Shown piece by piece: positions 11,069-23,900 of a DNA stretch of 64,000 bases. The DNA lies in NCBI GenBank assembly GCA_905178155.1, contig CAJINV010000019.1:914913-978912 (forward strand). The letters run 5' to 3'. Numbering within the stretch: the stretch's first letter is position 1; every line of letters begins with the position of its first letter. The stretch is from Amoebophrya sp. A120 (lineage: Eukaryota > Sar > Dinophyceae > Syndiniales > Amoebophryaceae). Position numbers and translations under genes: made by a program. Below the pieces are notes generated by a model. The model ran no database searches, was not told where the DNA came from, and saw only the letters and a list, made by a program, of their open reading frames with translations.

Positions 11069-13097
11069 CGTGATAGATGGTGCTACAGCTTATTTCATTC
11101 ATCTAGTGTAATTGTTTCACTTGAAAGACAGTACGAAAAACCAAGACCAACTTGATGAACTCGGAAAAGAAGATGCGGCAAAGGCAAGAATGCACTTCCG
11201 TGACATTGGTAGTAGAAAACTGCTTGTAGAAGCGAATACAACGACGGGCGTTCTCGCGCCAACATCTAGCCCTGACGCCACTCTCCTATTGTTCGTCACA
11301 GCTATTGAATTGCTCGCACGCCCCCTGCTCTCCGCCTAGGTTCATTCAACTGCTCGCTCACGGATCACAAACAGAACCAACGAGCACAAAGCTCATGCCA
11401 GACGACGTGACATGCTGTGTGTGTGCGGTGGCTCACATCCAGCAATCAATCCGCGCAGTCGGCGTTCGCCATCGTCACTGCGCTTCATCTTTGTACCACT
11501 TCTCCTGTGCGCACAGATCAAGCTGGTGTCGGCTGCCCCGTCAGGCAGCGCGCGAACACAAGTCAGTCAGTGGCGCGCGCAGCGGCAAGCATTCAACGGC
11601 CCCGCGCAAACGCCTACGCTGGCCTGCAGGGCTTGCAGGCCGCCTCGGTCGCTCCTACGACGCCCGGCGCGAATCAATCGGGGCGAGGGGATGGCAACAA
11701 ACACAATCAAACCCAGACAAGGGGCAGCGCCACACACGGCAATCAAAGGGGGGCGCAAGGGCCCAGCCGCCCCACCCGACACCCGGGGGCATCGCACGGG
11801 CGGCCGGCGGCAATCGCCGCGGCCGCCCCTCAATCCAGCGGGCCGCCCGATCCAGGGTGGGATATGGGCGACCCGGCGGGGGGGGCGCCGAAATCGCCGC
11901 CCCTTACGATGGGCCGGGCGCCCGCTGTTGTTTCCAATCAGGAACGGCCCGGCCGGGGCGCAAAATAAGAGGGCGCGGGTGCGGCACTGATCAAAGTCGG
12001 CTGATCAAAAGCACACTGCAGCGGCCGGGGCATGCGGCATCGCGTGCAAAACCCCCCTGCGAAGCTGCCTCGCGCGCGCGAGCGAATCGCCCCGCGGCCT
12101 GACTGCGCGCCCTCGCGTAGTACGCTAGACCCCAGCGCCAGCCCCCGGAGAAACAGCGCCCGCGTGCCCGGCCGGCGACGAACCGCCACGCCGCGGCTGC
12201 CCTATGTACTAGGTGCGTAACCAGGCCGCAGAGGCCCCGCCACCTCGCGAACAAAAGCGTCACCGCTTACAACTACGACGAAGCCATCTTCCGGGCAGTC
12301 TTATTCCGAACACGCTCAAAAACTCCGCACCTACTATTTTTTGATCTCAGACTTAAAAACGAATCAATTCGCGACAATTTTGAGTCGTCATTCACAGTCT
12401 TTGCGCCATCGTTGCTCCTCAGTTAAATCATACAGTTCCGGAGCCATCAGAAAACTTCGTCTCTCTTTCTAGTTTTTTGGCGTGTATTCATCATTCTCAC
12501 CAGTTTCCAGACTCTCGTCGCGACCAAAATGGAGAAGAGACTGGATTCTCTCGCGCGTTTTGGATTCTACCACTCGAGTGTGGAAAAAAGAAGAAGTTTT
12601 CTAAAATCATACAAATGTGGTGCTGGAACGCTAAAAATCTAAAGAATATCATGCCAGAACCAGAAGGTTCTCGAAATTTGAAAAAAAAAATTCCCTGCAG
12701 CAATATATGAGCTTGTTTTTTTTATTCGTACGTTGTACTATCAGGAACAAAATCCGTGTGTCAGCAACACATTTCACGGTCGTTCCCGCCGTATCATGAC
12801 TGCTGCTGCTCGAAACTTTTCCCGGGAGATTATTATACACGACGTCTTGTTGATCTTCATTATCATTCGCCTCGCACACCCCCAAGGCGACATGGACGTT
12901 TCTACTCTTTCCGCCGAAACAGAAAACCGCACAATGGAGGTCTTTATTTTCGCGGGTCCTTAAGAACATCAAAAACTGCAACATCTCCGAAAATGTAGTA
13001 GCTCGTCGATTCCGCCGGGAACTACGAGAACTTTTGTTCATCTGTGCATCTTCCTGGAAACAAAGAAATCTCACCCACTCTTTCATCGTTTTCACCT
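11069..13097. other. Intergenic spacer, copy 2, with GC-rich patch
   Basis: Counterpart of 2315-4234. 11560-12260 is GC-rich and differs heavily from copy 1 by substitutions and indels although both flanks are nearly identical. No gene supported. Confidence 0.6.
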
Positions 13098-16000
13098 TCA
13101 GTGCTTAGCCGTAGGCAGCTTCAGCCTTTTCGGACTACTCTCCCCGTCACTCCACCTTTCCCCGCTTTGCAACGTTTTTTCAAAGTCTGCCATCTTCCAC
13201 GGTTTACTGCACTTGAAATCGTTGCGGACGGACCTTAACTGCCGGAAAATTTCCTCTTCCTTGGACTCCCCTAACTTTTTCGAAAACTGCTGCACGCGGA
13301 GAAAAGGCGACGTCAATAACTCCTCCTCCTATGCAAGAAAAAAACTGTGTAAGTGTAAGTCTGTGATGCAGAAAATGCAAAATAGTTACACTTGTCATGC
13401 TGGACATGCATCAGAAGCTCTTTTCGTGCGTGTTTTCACGTACTAGCCGCGCATGACAGGCTCTCTCTGTCATGTGAAGCAAATTTGTGATGCTATTCCT
13501 CCAAGAAAGTTACACTAACACAGTTTTTTTCTTGGATACCTCCGCGGTGAAGGGGACTGTGGGGATTTTGTCCTTGCGCAAGTCCACGATTTTCTTGCAC
13601 CGGTCGATCACTGCTTGCCGGCTCTGGTCCGACTTCTCCACCAGCGCGAGAGCGAACTGACACCCGTCCGTGGCGTACTCGTGGGCACAATAGATCAGCG
13701 TGGATTTCGGAATATGGTCCATCAGCCGCTGCTTCAGGGCCCTGCGGTATATTGTTTCTATAAATATTTTCAATTTTTTGAAAGCTCCCCCGCCGGCAAC
13801 CGCAACGCTAACTGCTGGCGTAGCAAGCCGACACAACACCACAAACCGCAATTGCACAGAGGATGTTCTTGACCTCTAGCCAAGTGAGAATTATGATGTG
13901 GGAGATGTTGACTAAATGTAGCAACAAGAAGTAAGATGAACATCTGTGTACAACGATACACGCAAGTTCACCGCAGACGTAGTAAAAGTACCTGTAGCAG
14001 TCCGCTGCGTCGCCCTCAAAGAGCCTGCCGCAGCCCATCGGAAAGACGATGTCACCGGTGAACACGATCCCGTAGGATTTCAAAAAGAACCCGATCTGCC
14101 CTAACGTATGCCCCGGAACGTGGATAATCTCGAAGTCCAGCGGCCCGAGGTTCAAGTGTTCCCCGTGTATGACAGTGCACAACTCCCCCTCCCCCTCATT
14201 TGTATAGCATGACCGGCAATACAAGCATCAGCAAGAATGCCGGTTGCGCATGACAAATTAGCATATGGAGTGTAGTGCCATTTGGGCTGCCAGAACTTGT
14301 CATGCAAACAGTGCCAAGAGGCAAAAAAGGGTGGATTGGGTATTTTGCATGACAAATGAGGGGCTGGGGGGGGGTTGTGCACTGTCATACCGTGCTTGCA
14401 GAGCTCGGAGAAGTCCGACTCTTCCGCGAATTTTTTCAAATTCGGCAGCTCGATCCGCGACGCGTACATCCGCGGCCGGTGGTTATTGTTCGCTTTGAAG
14501 TTGTCCGCCGCAATCTCGTTCCACGCGCCCAGGTGATCCCAGTGCCAGTGGGTGATGAGCACGTCTGTGATGACGGAGCCAAATTCCTCCTTTGCGCGCT
14601 GGCAGTACTCCAGGCCGTGCCCCTGCGGCAAGTCGATGGCGATCACGCGCGCGGCCTGGCTGGTCTGGCTCAAGCGGCGACTATTTGGGCTGTTGATGGT
14701 GCTGCCCGAAGTAGGTTCTTGCTCTGGAACATACAACAAGTACCCGTAGTTGTCACTTAGACACGGGAACTGGATCAACTTCAGCGTCGGATGCGACAGC
14801 TCCTTATCGAATTTCTCCGCAAACTTGTTCGCCTGAGTGTAATGCGGCCGCGGCGACCCCTTCGGCACAGATTTCAGCGGCTCGATGTCCACCCGCTGCA
14901 CTTCCGACCACGTCTGCCGCCCGTTGGACTTGTCCAGAAGCTTTTTGTTTTCCGAAGACGGGCCGGGGATAAGGTTTGATGATGAGTTACCTGCAGTTGC
15001 ACTCGTCGACATCATGGCCGCCGCGGCGGAGGGGCGAACTTTCGGCGAAAAACCACTAGTAGTATTCGAAGGCTTGATAGAAGCCGGCGAACCAGAGTTC
15101 GAGCGGGCGAGAGCAGATGAACCCCCGCCGCCGGAATTCGTGCGCGTCAGTCGGGGCGGCTTGGTGGTGGTCCCTCCAGCAGCTTTTGCCTTATTCTTCC
15201 TTTCCTCCTCGTCCACCTCCATCGTAGTCATCGCCACCGCGTGCGCGTGCACCCCGTGCGAAACAACCCCGTGCCCACTGCCCATCTTGGACTCCAGAAT
15301 TGTCAATTGCACCACCAAGCCGTCCGGATCCCGAACGCAGCGCAACACCGGGTCGAACGTGGGCGAAGTCGAGATCTTGCGAAACTGCGCGGGGGAGACG
15401 CCGATGGAGATGGATTCAAAAGCGGGCTTCTCCGGGCTCAAATCATCCGGGCCGGCGAGCACGGGTGCGTTTCGGTCCATATTCCGCATGTGCTGGATTT
15501 CCAACGTTGTAACGGGTAACTGGTACAACCACTCTCTTTGCGCTTGGATTTTGCTCTCCATAGTACCAATTTTGCTAAAGTCCGGAACTTTTTGCTTCAT
15601 TTCCTCCGTCAAATAGGCAAAGAAATACAGGTCGAAGTTGTACGGCGAAACTTCCTGTTTCTCCAATAAGGTCATGCCCAGCACCTCCGTGTAAAACTTC
15701 ACACACAAATTCGCATCTTTCGTCCGGGTGGTGACTTGCCCGATCACCGGGTCCAGCATGCGCGTTAACGGGTTCCGCGCACGAAGTCCGCTCGACTGCA
15801 GCTTCTCTTCCGCTTTCTCGATCCGTTTCTTTTTCGTGGCAGTGTTCCCTTCGAAACTCGTTTGGAGTAGCTCAATCGGAAAGCCGACCGGATCCGCGAT
15901 GTGCTCCAAGTAGCCGACGTTCAAAAACTGCTCGCCCTTCGCGTTTTTCTTGCCCAAACCGATTATTGTTTGCAAAAACGTCCCCACGACCCCACACTTG

Positions 16001-16581
16001 TCATGCAAAGTGGCATGCCTAAAATGTTTCTCATGCGCAGACACAGTAAAGCCATTTTCTAATGCTATCTGGAAGTTTGTGATGCTGGAATCACGCAAAG
16101 GTAGTCGATTTGTGATGCGTCGCCACTGCCTCAAACAGCACTACACTACGAGTCCAAATTTGTCATGCAAAACAGCCAAAGCCTCTAGGTTTGTGTTGCG
16201 AAATCCCCATCTTGACTCTGGGATGGGGACGCTTTTACTCAGGATACCGGTCCTCAAACAGTCATCGACGTCGTCTACCGCCAGCCCGATCTTCCAGTAC
16301 AGGGGCCGCTGGAAGTTCACTTGCTGCTGGCTACGATCCTTATTCTGGGCGACGACCTGCTTCCCGGGGGGCAAAAACCGGAAGTTGAGCTGCGCGGAAT
16401 GGGGCGAGTTCCGGAAATACAGATTGTCGATCGTTTGGCCGTTCGGAAAGGTCGCCGTTGTCTTCGCGACCATACCGAGCGACTCACTGTAGAACTTTAA
16501 AACCTCGTCGCGAAACTGCCCAGGCACGCGGTAGGTGGCGGCCAGGAGGCGGGACGAGGTCTGGTTCAAAGCTGATTCCAT
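13098..16581 (-). CDS. Glyoxalase I-glyoxalase II fusion protein, copy 2
   Basis: Exons 16581-16247, 15958-14390, 14162-13992, 13741-13539, 13324-13098 (2505 nt, 834 aa). Three introners, all absent from copy 1, plus the shared GT-AG intron. Domain order and every glyoxalase II ligand (THWHWDH, PGHT, FTGD, YCAHEYA) are the same as in copy 1. The differences are mainly short indels in the Ser/Thr-rich linkers and conservative changes, so both copies appear under selection. One private introner (14168) lies inside the metallo-beta-lactamase fold, between the CKHG and EHLNLG codons. Confidence 0.9.
13330..13538. mobile_element. Introner G (family V), present only in copy 2
   Basis: TATGCAAGAAAAAAACTGTG at the left, CACAGTTTTTTTCTTGGATA at the right. 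Target duplication CCTCC at 13325-13329 and 13539-13543. Empty site in copy 1 near 4768-4783. On the gene strand a GT...AG choice is possible here (GAG|GTATCC, CATAGGAG|GAG). Confidence 0.95.
13742..13991 (-). other. Canonical GT-AG intron, copy 2
   Basis: Orthologue of the intron at 4978-5242, same phase and splice sites, 250 bp. It anchors the paralogous gene models. Confidence 0.92.
14168..14389. mobile_element. Introner H (family VI), present only in copy 2
   Basis: Perfect-looking ends TATGACAGTGCACAAC and GTTGTGCACTGTCATA followed by C or G runs. Target duplication CCGTG at 14163-14167 and 14390-14394. Copy 1 reads straight through at about 5411-5420. Same family as element BB in the CEP120 gene. 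Confidence 0.96.
15964..16246. mobile_element. Introner I (family III), present only in copy 2
   Basis: Left end TATTGTTTGCAAAAACGTCC, right end GGGGACGCTTTTACTCAGGATA. Target duplication CCGAT (15959-15963) versus CCGGT (16247-16251). Copy 1 has CCGGT once near 7011-7015. Family III also includes Q and Z. Confidence 0.92.
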
Positions 16582-17925
16582 TTTTTCTTCTTATGTGCGT
16601 GTGGGCGTGGGGGGGGTTAGAAATGATTCTGTAGGCGTTTCTTATTTTTTATGAAGAGAGGAAACTAAGAATTTGGATTTCTTGCGTAACAATGCTAGAA
16701 CAGAATGTTGTGTGTAAGTAGGTCTACTGAATGAAATATTGATGTACGGTCGGAAAAACTTGAAAGAGATCACGACAAATTGCGTACTTCCTTAGCGTTG
16801 CTTCTACTAACTCCGATGAGGATGTGGCACTCAAAAATCAACCTGGGGGCGAAATCAGTAGCAACACCGTCGAGATAATCTTAATCAATACATGATAAAG
16901 TGGGATCAGAATGACTTACTTCTTATCTTCCTAGAAAGATCTTGACATGAACTTGAACAGGCACAGGTAAGGGAAATTGTAGATTAGAATTCTGTGTAGG
17001 AGCACCAACTGTCGACAATTTTGAGACAGTATTTACAATGGCATGCTGGGTCTGAGGTCGGCAAAATTGTTAGGTTCTGCTCACGATACCATTAGCATTA
17101 CCATTTCTTGTTCCATATCGAAAATAAACAGAGGATGCGTGAGATGGTTAAGGTACCGAATAAATTCTGATGGCGTGTGCGTGTCGAAGACAAAATTTAT
17201 CATTATGAAACAGAAAACCGACAGGGTTCTGTGACTGTGGATCGTGCAACGCATGAGAACACCAGGAAGATCACCAGCGACAGACTGCTACGCAGTCTCA
17301 GGAAAAAAGGTTGATCATACTAGCAGAAAAGGCAACAAGCACAAGGCTTGAGCCAAACACAGGCAGCGTTAGTTCATGTAGTCTCATCCGGATGAATAGG
17401 CATTGTATTAGCTAGACCCAGGTAACGAGTACGACCCTAGGTAGACGAGTTAACTATCTCCTTAGCTTTCATACGAGCACAAGCAACCACACGTCACGAA
17501 CCGAAATTCCCTTGTGGAATTAACAATTATGAGATGAATGTACTCTCAATACCAAAATGTCGCCTTGAAAATTGGACGATTCTTGTCGCATTTCCAGAAG
17601 AGATCAGATATCTTCGCTCCCCAGCATGATATATTTTCTGCCATATCAATATCAATATCGGATCAAAATGTTGATATAAGCTTCGTCCTGCTTCGCGTCT
17701 ACTTAGCTCGATCTAATTTCAAGGAAAAAATGAACCGAGGTTTGCTAACAAGAAGCGTCCGCATTCTTCATGAAGCTTCAAAAGGGCATGATCGTCCGCA
17801 GAAAGACAATCAGCCGCATCAAGCTCACATAATCTTTGCTTGCGGAATCGATGATCGCACAACGACGTCAGATAACGATAACGAGGACCCAGCGTTCACC
17901 ATATATAATTTTTAGAGGTATAATT
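16582..17925. other. Intergenic region upstream of glyoxalase copy 2
   Basis: Matches 7345-8164 up to about 17785, with small indels and one 317-bp insertion (17209-17525). The rest is the 3' flank of the next gene. No gene seen. Confidence 0.6.
17209..17525. mobile_element. 317-bp insertion private to copy 2, not introner-like
   Basis: Absent at the matching point of copy 1 (about 7919-7927). Flanked by ATTATGA at 17202-17208 and 17526-17532, a possible 7-bp duplication. No clear terminal inverted repeat and none of the introner internal motifs. It is intergenic. Could be a short retroelement or filler DNA. Confidence 0.6.
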
Positions 17926-20900
17926 TTATCCCGGTCCTGCCTTCTGCGCGAACCCATCTCGCGGAATCTCCACGTAAAAGGGTCTGTCCCGCACGCAAAT
18001 GTGACTGATGGCGCACAAATTATCTTCCACCCAATCCTCCGCCATCTCCACCGTGTGTCCCGTCTGCAAGGTCGTTTTCCGCGGATAGAGGTGGTCTGTG
18101 TCGAAATCAACAGCATCCGAAGACGAACTGCTGGACGAGGAGGGTTTTTTGAATCTGCCTGCTCCGACGTCATTCATTTTTATTTTACTGCTGATCTCAC
18201 TTGACGCCGTTATTTTTTTCAGCGTCTTTCCCCCTGGCCAGCGCGGACTGTCTCCGCTACTATCTTCGGAGGATGACAACAAGATCACTTCATTGTCGTC
18301 TTCGGGCGGGAGGAGGAAGCTGTTCTTGTTTCTATTTGCATTTTGAAGATTCATGGAAGACTTTTTCTGCTCGTCCGGTGCTGGTGGTGGTTCTGCCGGA
18401 AATAAATGCTGTGCACCAGCACGCCGTCCAAGATCTGTAGCCCCAACGCCAGCACCACGATTCGCGGCTGCAAACACCTCCACCTGAGAAAAATCTGCCA
18501 CGTCTTTATTCGTCTCGTTCACGACTGTTTCGTTCACGACTTGTTCCTGCTTGATGTCCCCCTCCAGCCCAGTGACGTCGGCTTTGAGGACCCAACCGGA
18601 CTCACTAGCCTGCAAGTCCATGTTGCCCATCACGCTCTCGGTTTGCTTTTTCAGCAACTCGAGCTTGTTATCCCACAGAAGAGAGCAGGCAGGTCATATT
18701 TGTAATGCAAAAATAAATACAGAAAAAAATTTGGGTTGCGTGATATCCTAAACAGCTTGCTATGGGTATGGGGCTGCCCATGATAGATTTTTCTGTGTAT
18801 TTTAATTTGCATCACAAATATGCCTTGCCAGCTTTTTTCTGTGCGATACTTGTCCAGCACATCCTCCTTCGATTGCGGTTCGATCTTCCGCTTTTTTGGT
18901 GAGGGAAGTAGATCATCGTTTTTATTACCACCAGCACGAAGCTCTTTTTCTACTTCACTTGCGTTTTCACTCTTCTCATTCGCGGTCTTGGTCCCACCAC
19001 GTAGAGCTAGAGGTGACGGGCTGTTCCTCCTGCTTTGGTTCTTTATTGGCTCATCTTCTTGACTGAATGGGAGTAGTCTTTCCACGACTGGCTTCTTGTT
19101 CCTCGATGATAGTGGAGCTGCATCCATGATCTCTTTGCTTGTTTGTAGTTTGTCGTCGTGTTGTTCTTCACGATGCAAGCTGGTGCTGCCTCCCACCAGC
19201 AACGACCCTGAAGAAGCTACCGGTTCACTGCTTTTCCGCCTTTTGTTTCTTTTCGACGTCCTTGCGTGGAGGTCGGGATCTGCCACACCAGCACCGATCA
19301 TACACTTGTTATCTTGATAGACGAGCGAAGAAGAGAGAGACGGACCGCCGCCGTTCAACATATTCCCACGACTCTGAAACCCGTTTTTCCGGTACTGCCG
19401 GAACTTTTTCACGAACGTCTCTTCGTGCGCAAAGTCGAAGGTCCCGAGGGCCAGCCACATCGTGTGGCCCTGTTGCATGGCCGCCATCTCGTACACGATT
19501 GACAGGTGCGTCCCGCACTCGGTACACACGTGCCGCTTCCCGTGGTCCGTGGTTCTTTTCAGAATTAACGGGTGGCTCTTGCCCTGAATCACGGACCCGT
19601 TCGAGACGTGGTCTTCTTTGCGCACGTGCTTCCACTTGAACATGCTGTACTGCACCGGCGCCCAGGTCTGAAACGCGCACCCCGACATTCTGCGGCACAT
19701 CGAGCAGTAGCAGTGCTGAATTTCGCTGGGAAACACGTACGCCTCGAACTGACACTTGCCACACAAGCAGCTCCCCGTGAAGGACTCGATGGTGGGGCAG
19801 ATATCGTTGTTGTCTTTGGACGTGCTGGCCTATGGAAGCGTCAGAATCGAAATCCTCAAAGTTGAAATATTTTCTCATGCAGAAATTGCAAGGCATGGAG
19901 TGCCTCTCTTGCAGGGATTGCAAATGAGGCCGATTGTGAGCCTGTTTCGGGTTTGGAATAGAGCTGCTAAAGTAGCATAACAAAAGGCGCCTTCTGTCCC
20001 TAAACAGCATGACAGACTGGTTTTAGACGGTGCCGAAATTTCTCATGCGCCGCTGGGAAATTGGGCTTCCAGCTGGTATCGAATTTATGCATTACAAATC
20101 ATTCCAACTTTGACGATTTCAATCCTGACGCTTCCATATGGCCAAGTTGTTGTTTAATCCTCTTCTGCCGCCGGCCCCGGTAGGTGGTTGTTGCACAAAT
20201 TGATGATGTCTCGAACTTGATGTTGGCGTCCTGTTGTTCATCTGTGTGGTCGGAGCCCCACCTCCACCCCGCTGCCCAAACGACTGCACGATCTCGCTCA
20301 AATTTTTCAAATTTTCTTCCGAGTCAGAACTGGTCAGCGCCAAGTGGTCCGCGGCGTAGAATTTGTGCTGCACGAGTCCGAATTTCTCGAGTCTTTTTTT
20401 CTCCTCCTGCCGGGATTCCCACAGTTGCTTCTCCAGCATCCGGTCATTGATGTCGTCCTGGATCTGAAACATCTTCCAGCTCGGCAAATTCGCGCGCTCG
20501 ATGTGCGCCCAGCAGGCCCGTTGCTCCTGGAACCCGTAGTCGGTGATGTCGAACCTGACCCGCATGTCCTGGTACAGAAACCGGCCCTCCGGCCGAGAGT
20601 CGAGGACCATGCCACCGGAGGTGAAAAAGTTCCAGTAGGAGGCCTCGTTGTTCTGTCCATCTTCGGTACTAGTAGTTCTTGTGATCCTGCAAGCCATGCC
20701 CACGACACTGTAGCAATCCTTGCATAAGATCTTTTTCACCGGGGTCAAAAGTTTGGTGCTGGAGGTTTGGTCGCCGTTGCCAAAAAGTGAAGCAGAAGTT
20801 GTAGCCGATGAATTTTTGGTCGGCACCAACGCAGGAGTAGAAGTAGCTTCCTCGCATTGTATATTAATTGCGGAAGGTGTACTGAAATCCCCCGAGGTCG

Positions 20901-23900
20901 TGCGGGTTTTGATATTCGCCGGCACAACATTTGGAGGTTGCCTGTCGCCTTCTTGTTCGCGCGGTGGTGGTGCAGCTGTAGTACCATTATTCAATGAAGA
21001 AGGCCGGTCCTCAACTTGTTTCTCCTGGTACTCGCATGCCAGTCCTGCGCAGTAGGTTCCTACGTGGAGAAACCGGACTTTGTCGCCCTGCGCTTGATGC
21101 TGCCTGGCACCAGAAGCTGTTCCTGTGTAATTATGATTATGTCCTCGACTACTAGACAGAAAGTTCGAGGTTGGTAATACTAACCCGCCAGGCTGTCCCC
21201 CTCCTGGCCGTGATGTTGATAATGGCGGTGTCCTCAGTAGTTGAGAACGAATCGACATCGACTCGCCCGCAGAACTTCCAGTTTCTTTGTCCGCTGTTGC
21301 CATGGACTGGACAGCACCTCCCGCTCGGCGGCCAGCTTGTCTCTGTTCACTTGTTTGCTTCTCATACGGCTCGGTGTGGTAAAGTTTCATCTGTTCGTCC
21401 GTCAGTCTCGAGTATGGAAAGAAAAAAGTGTTAATACAGTTCTTAAACACTGTGTTGCAGGACAGGCAAGACAGATATACTTCTGTCATGCGCAAAATGC
21501 TTGCACGCCTCGTTTAGAACCTGTTTTCCCTAATGATCTCTGCAGCGCAAGTTTAAGTTTTCCCTGTCATGCAAGGCAACTTTGTGATGCTGAATTCATT
21601 TACAAATGTGTAACTGTATACACTTTTTCTTGGATATTGTGGGGCTCAGGTACAGTGCGTACGCCGCGCCTGCGTGTTTGCGGCAGAACCAGCAGTGGCA
21701 AACGTGCAGTTTCTATCAAATGCAAAAATGTCTGGGTCTGGAAGAGTCAGGGTTTGTCATGTACATTTTGCATGACCCGTGACGTCTGTGATGCAAACCC
21801 TAGCATCACAGCTTTTTCAAGAGCTTTTTGATGCTTACCACGCATAAGAAATGCCCTCTCCGCGTGCCAAGAACTGGACTCCTCTTGCTGCTCATGCAAC
21901 ACAGATATTTTTACAATCCGCAGACAGCATTACAAGTTCCACCCTTCATCCAGACCCAGACATTTTTGCATTTGATAGCTTCGGCTCCACGGCCGCCGTG
22001 TTGAAGCGAATTTTGGTGCACTGGCACTCGCACTGCGCCACGATTTGCTTCGGCACGTCGGGGCTTTTCTCTTGCAGCTTCAGCTGCCGCTTCACCTGCT
22101 CGTCCGTCAGCGTTTCTATTTGGGGCGCGACGGCACGGCTTTTCAGACAATTCTTCGGCTCGCGCTGCTTGAAAAGGTTGGATTTAAGCGGCGGTCGTGC
22201 AGGGGAGGCGGAGAAGACGCTGTCTGTCATCATGCTCGCGTGTTGGTTAGCCGGGTTGAAGGAGTTCTTTGAGTTGTTCAGTCCGAAGGGAACGGTACTA
22301 GCTGCTGCTGGGTTCTTGACGTCGCCGCTGTTGTTTGTCAACTTCGCAAACAGGGACGAGCTGGAGGAAGAAGAGGATGGAGCACCAGGACGAGGATCAA
22401 CACCCGCGGCGGCGGCAACATGTCCCTCTACAACGACGTCTCCTGGTGAGCTGTCGCGCAGCAACCGTGATCGTCCAGCTGTCACTTTCTTGTTGCCCGC
22501 GTCGGAGAAGACGAAGCCCGACCCGTCCGCGAGGTCTTCGAGCTCCACGCTATCCCGATCCAGGCCCGCTGCGACCGCGGCGTCCAGTGCGGATTCTCGT
22601 TATGCATTGCAAATATGTCTGGGTCCGGAACGCTGAAACTTGTCATGCGAATTGGGGATAGTGCCAAAATCTGTGTTGCGTGATTACCAAAAGGTGTCAC
22701 CTCTTGACCAAGTTGAGAGGCAATTTCTCATGCAGGCGAAGCATGATAGAGGTCCTCGCGCAGAATCTGTCATGCTAGGTCATGTATGACAGACCTCGCG
22801 CGTTATGGAAAACCTGCATGACAAGTTTAGACTCTACTTCCAAGCCTAAACCACATATTTGCAGTGCATACTCGCAAAACGCGCACCAACACGTCCTCTT
22901 CCTCCTCTTCGGTCGCGATATGGATTGCAAATATGTCTGGGTCTGGAAGACTGCCAGGTTTGTGATGCATGTTCTGCATCACCCATGAAGCCTGTAATGC
23001 ATGACCTAGCATCACAGATATTTGGAGGGCTTTCTGATGCCTATTCGGCATGAGAAATGCCCCCCCCCGCGTAGGACAAACAAACTGGTCTGGACTCCTC
23101 TTGCTTGTCATGCAATGCAGATTTGTTTAGAATCCAAAGATAGCATCACAAGCTGGATCTTTCCAGACCCAGACATATTATTTGCATTTAATACGCGATC
23201 GGAGGCTGCAACTGCCCGTAGATATAGTTGTCGTTCACGACGTGCTGGTCTTCACCACGTGAAGTTGTGGCGGCATGTAGTTCAACATCTCCCAGCTGAT
23301 TTATTCTGTCCAGATTTTCTATTCCCCCACTGTCAGCAACTACATCGTCCACATTCTCTTCCTCATCCGCGGGAATGACCAGATCGCCGGATTCCAGCTG
23401 CCGCAGGGTTTCCTTTCCGGCCTCGCTCAGCAGATCCCGCCACAGCATACCGCTCAGCGCTGCGACCATTTCGTCGGTCCCGTTGTTCATTTCTAATTCG
23501 ATCTTCTCCGCGACTTCTGGGTCCACCGATTCGCGGATCTCACCCAGAGCGCACACGGCGAGCAGCTATGGGATTCTCAAATGTTACATTCTCAACTGTT
23601 ACATGGATTTCCCATGCAGAACTACCATAAGCCGCCAGATGATCAAGCTAAGTACTTCGCATGACAAATCTCCGAAGGGCCAAACAGCATCTAAATCTGT
23701 GCCGAATCTGTGATGCGAAAGCAGCAAGCTTGCCACCTTGATTCTTGCTGTTCTTGCATTGCAAATTCATGCAACACTTGAGATTGTAACAGCTGAGAAC
23801 GCCATAGCAGCTCCTGCACGGTTTTGTCCTTGTGGGCGAGTTGGTTGCCCAGCTGGGCTTTTTTCTGCGCCTCCGACTGCGCAAAGTCCGCGAGGAATTT

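Larger units (their letters stand above)
8479..17785. repeat. Tandem segmental duplication, copy 2
   Basis: Second copy of the unit described at 1-8164. It is longer mainly because it gained five introners (9537, 9834, 13330, 14168, 15964) and a 317-bp insertion at 17209, against two introners private to copy 1. Homology fades at about 17785, just before the 3' end of the next gene. Confidence 0.95.

Noticed and set aside
17355-17385. TTTGGCTCAAG on the minus strand, like the end of the dinoflagellate spliced leader
   Set aside because: Only the last 11 bases match, no GT donor follows, and no tandem SL array or Sm site is visible.
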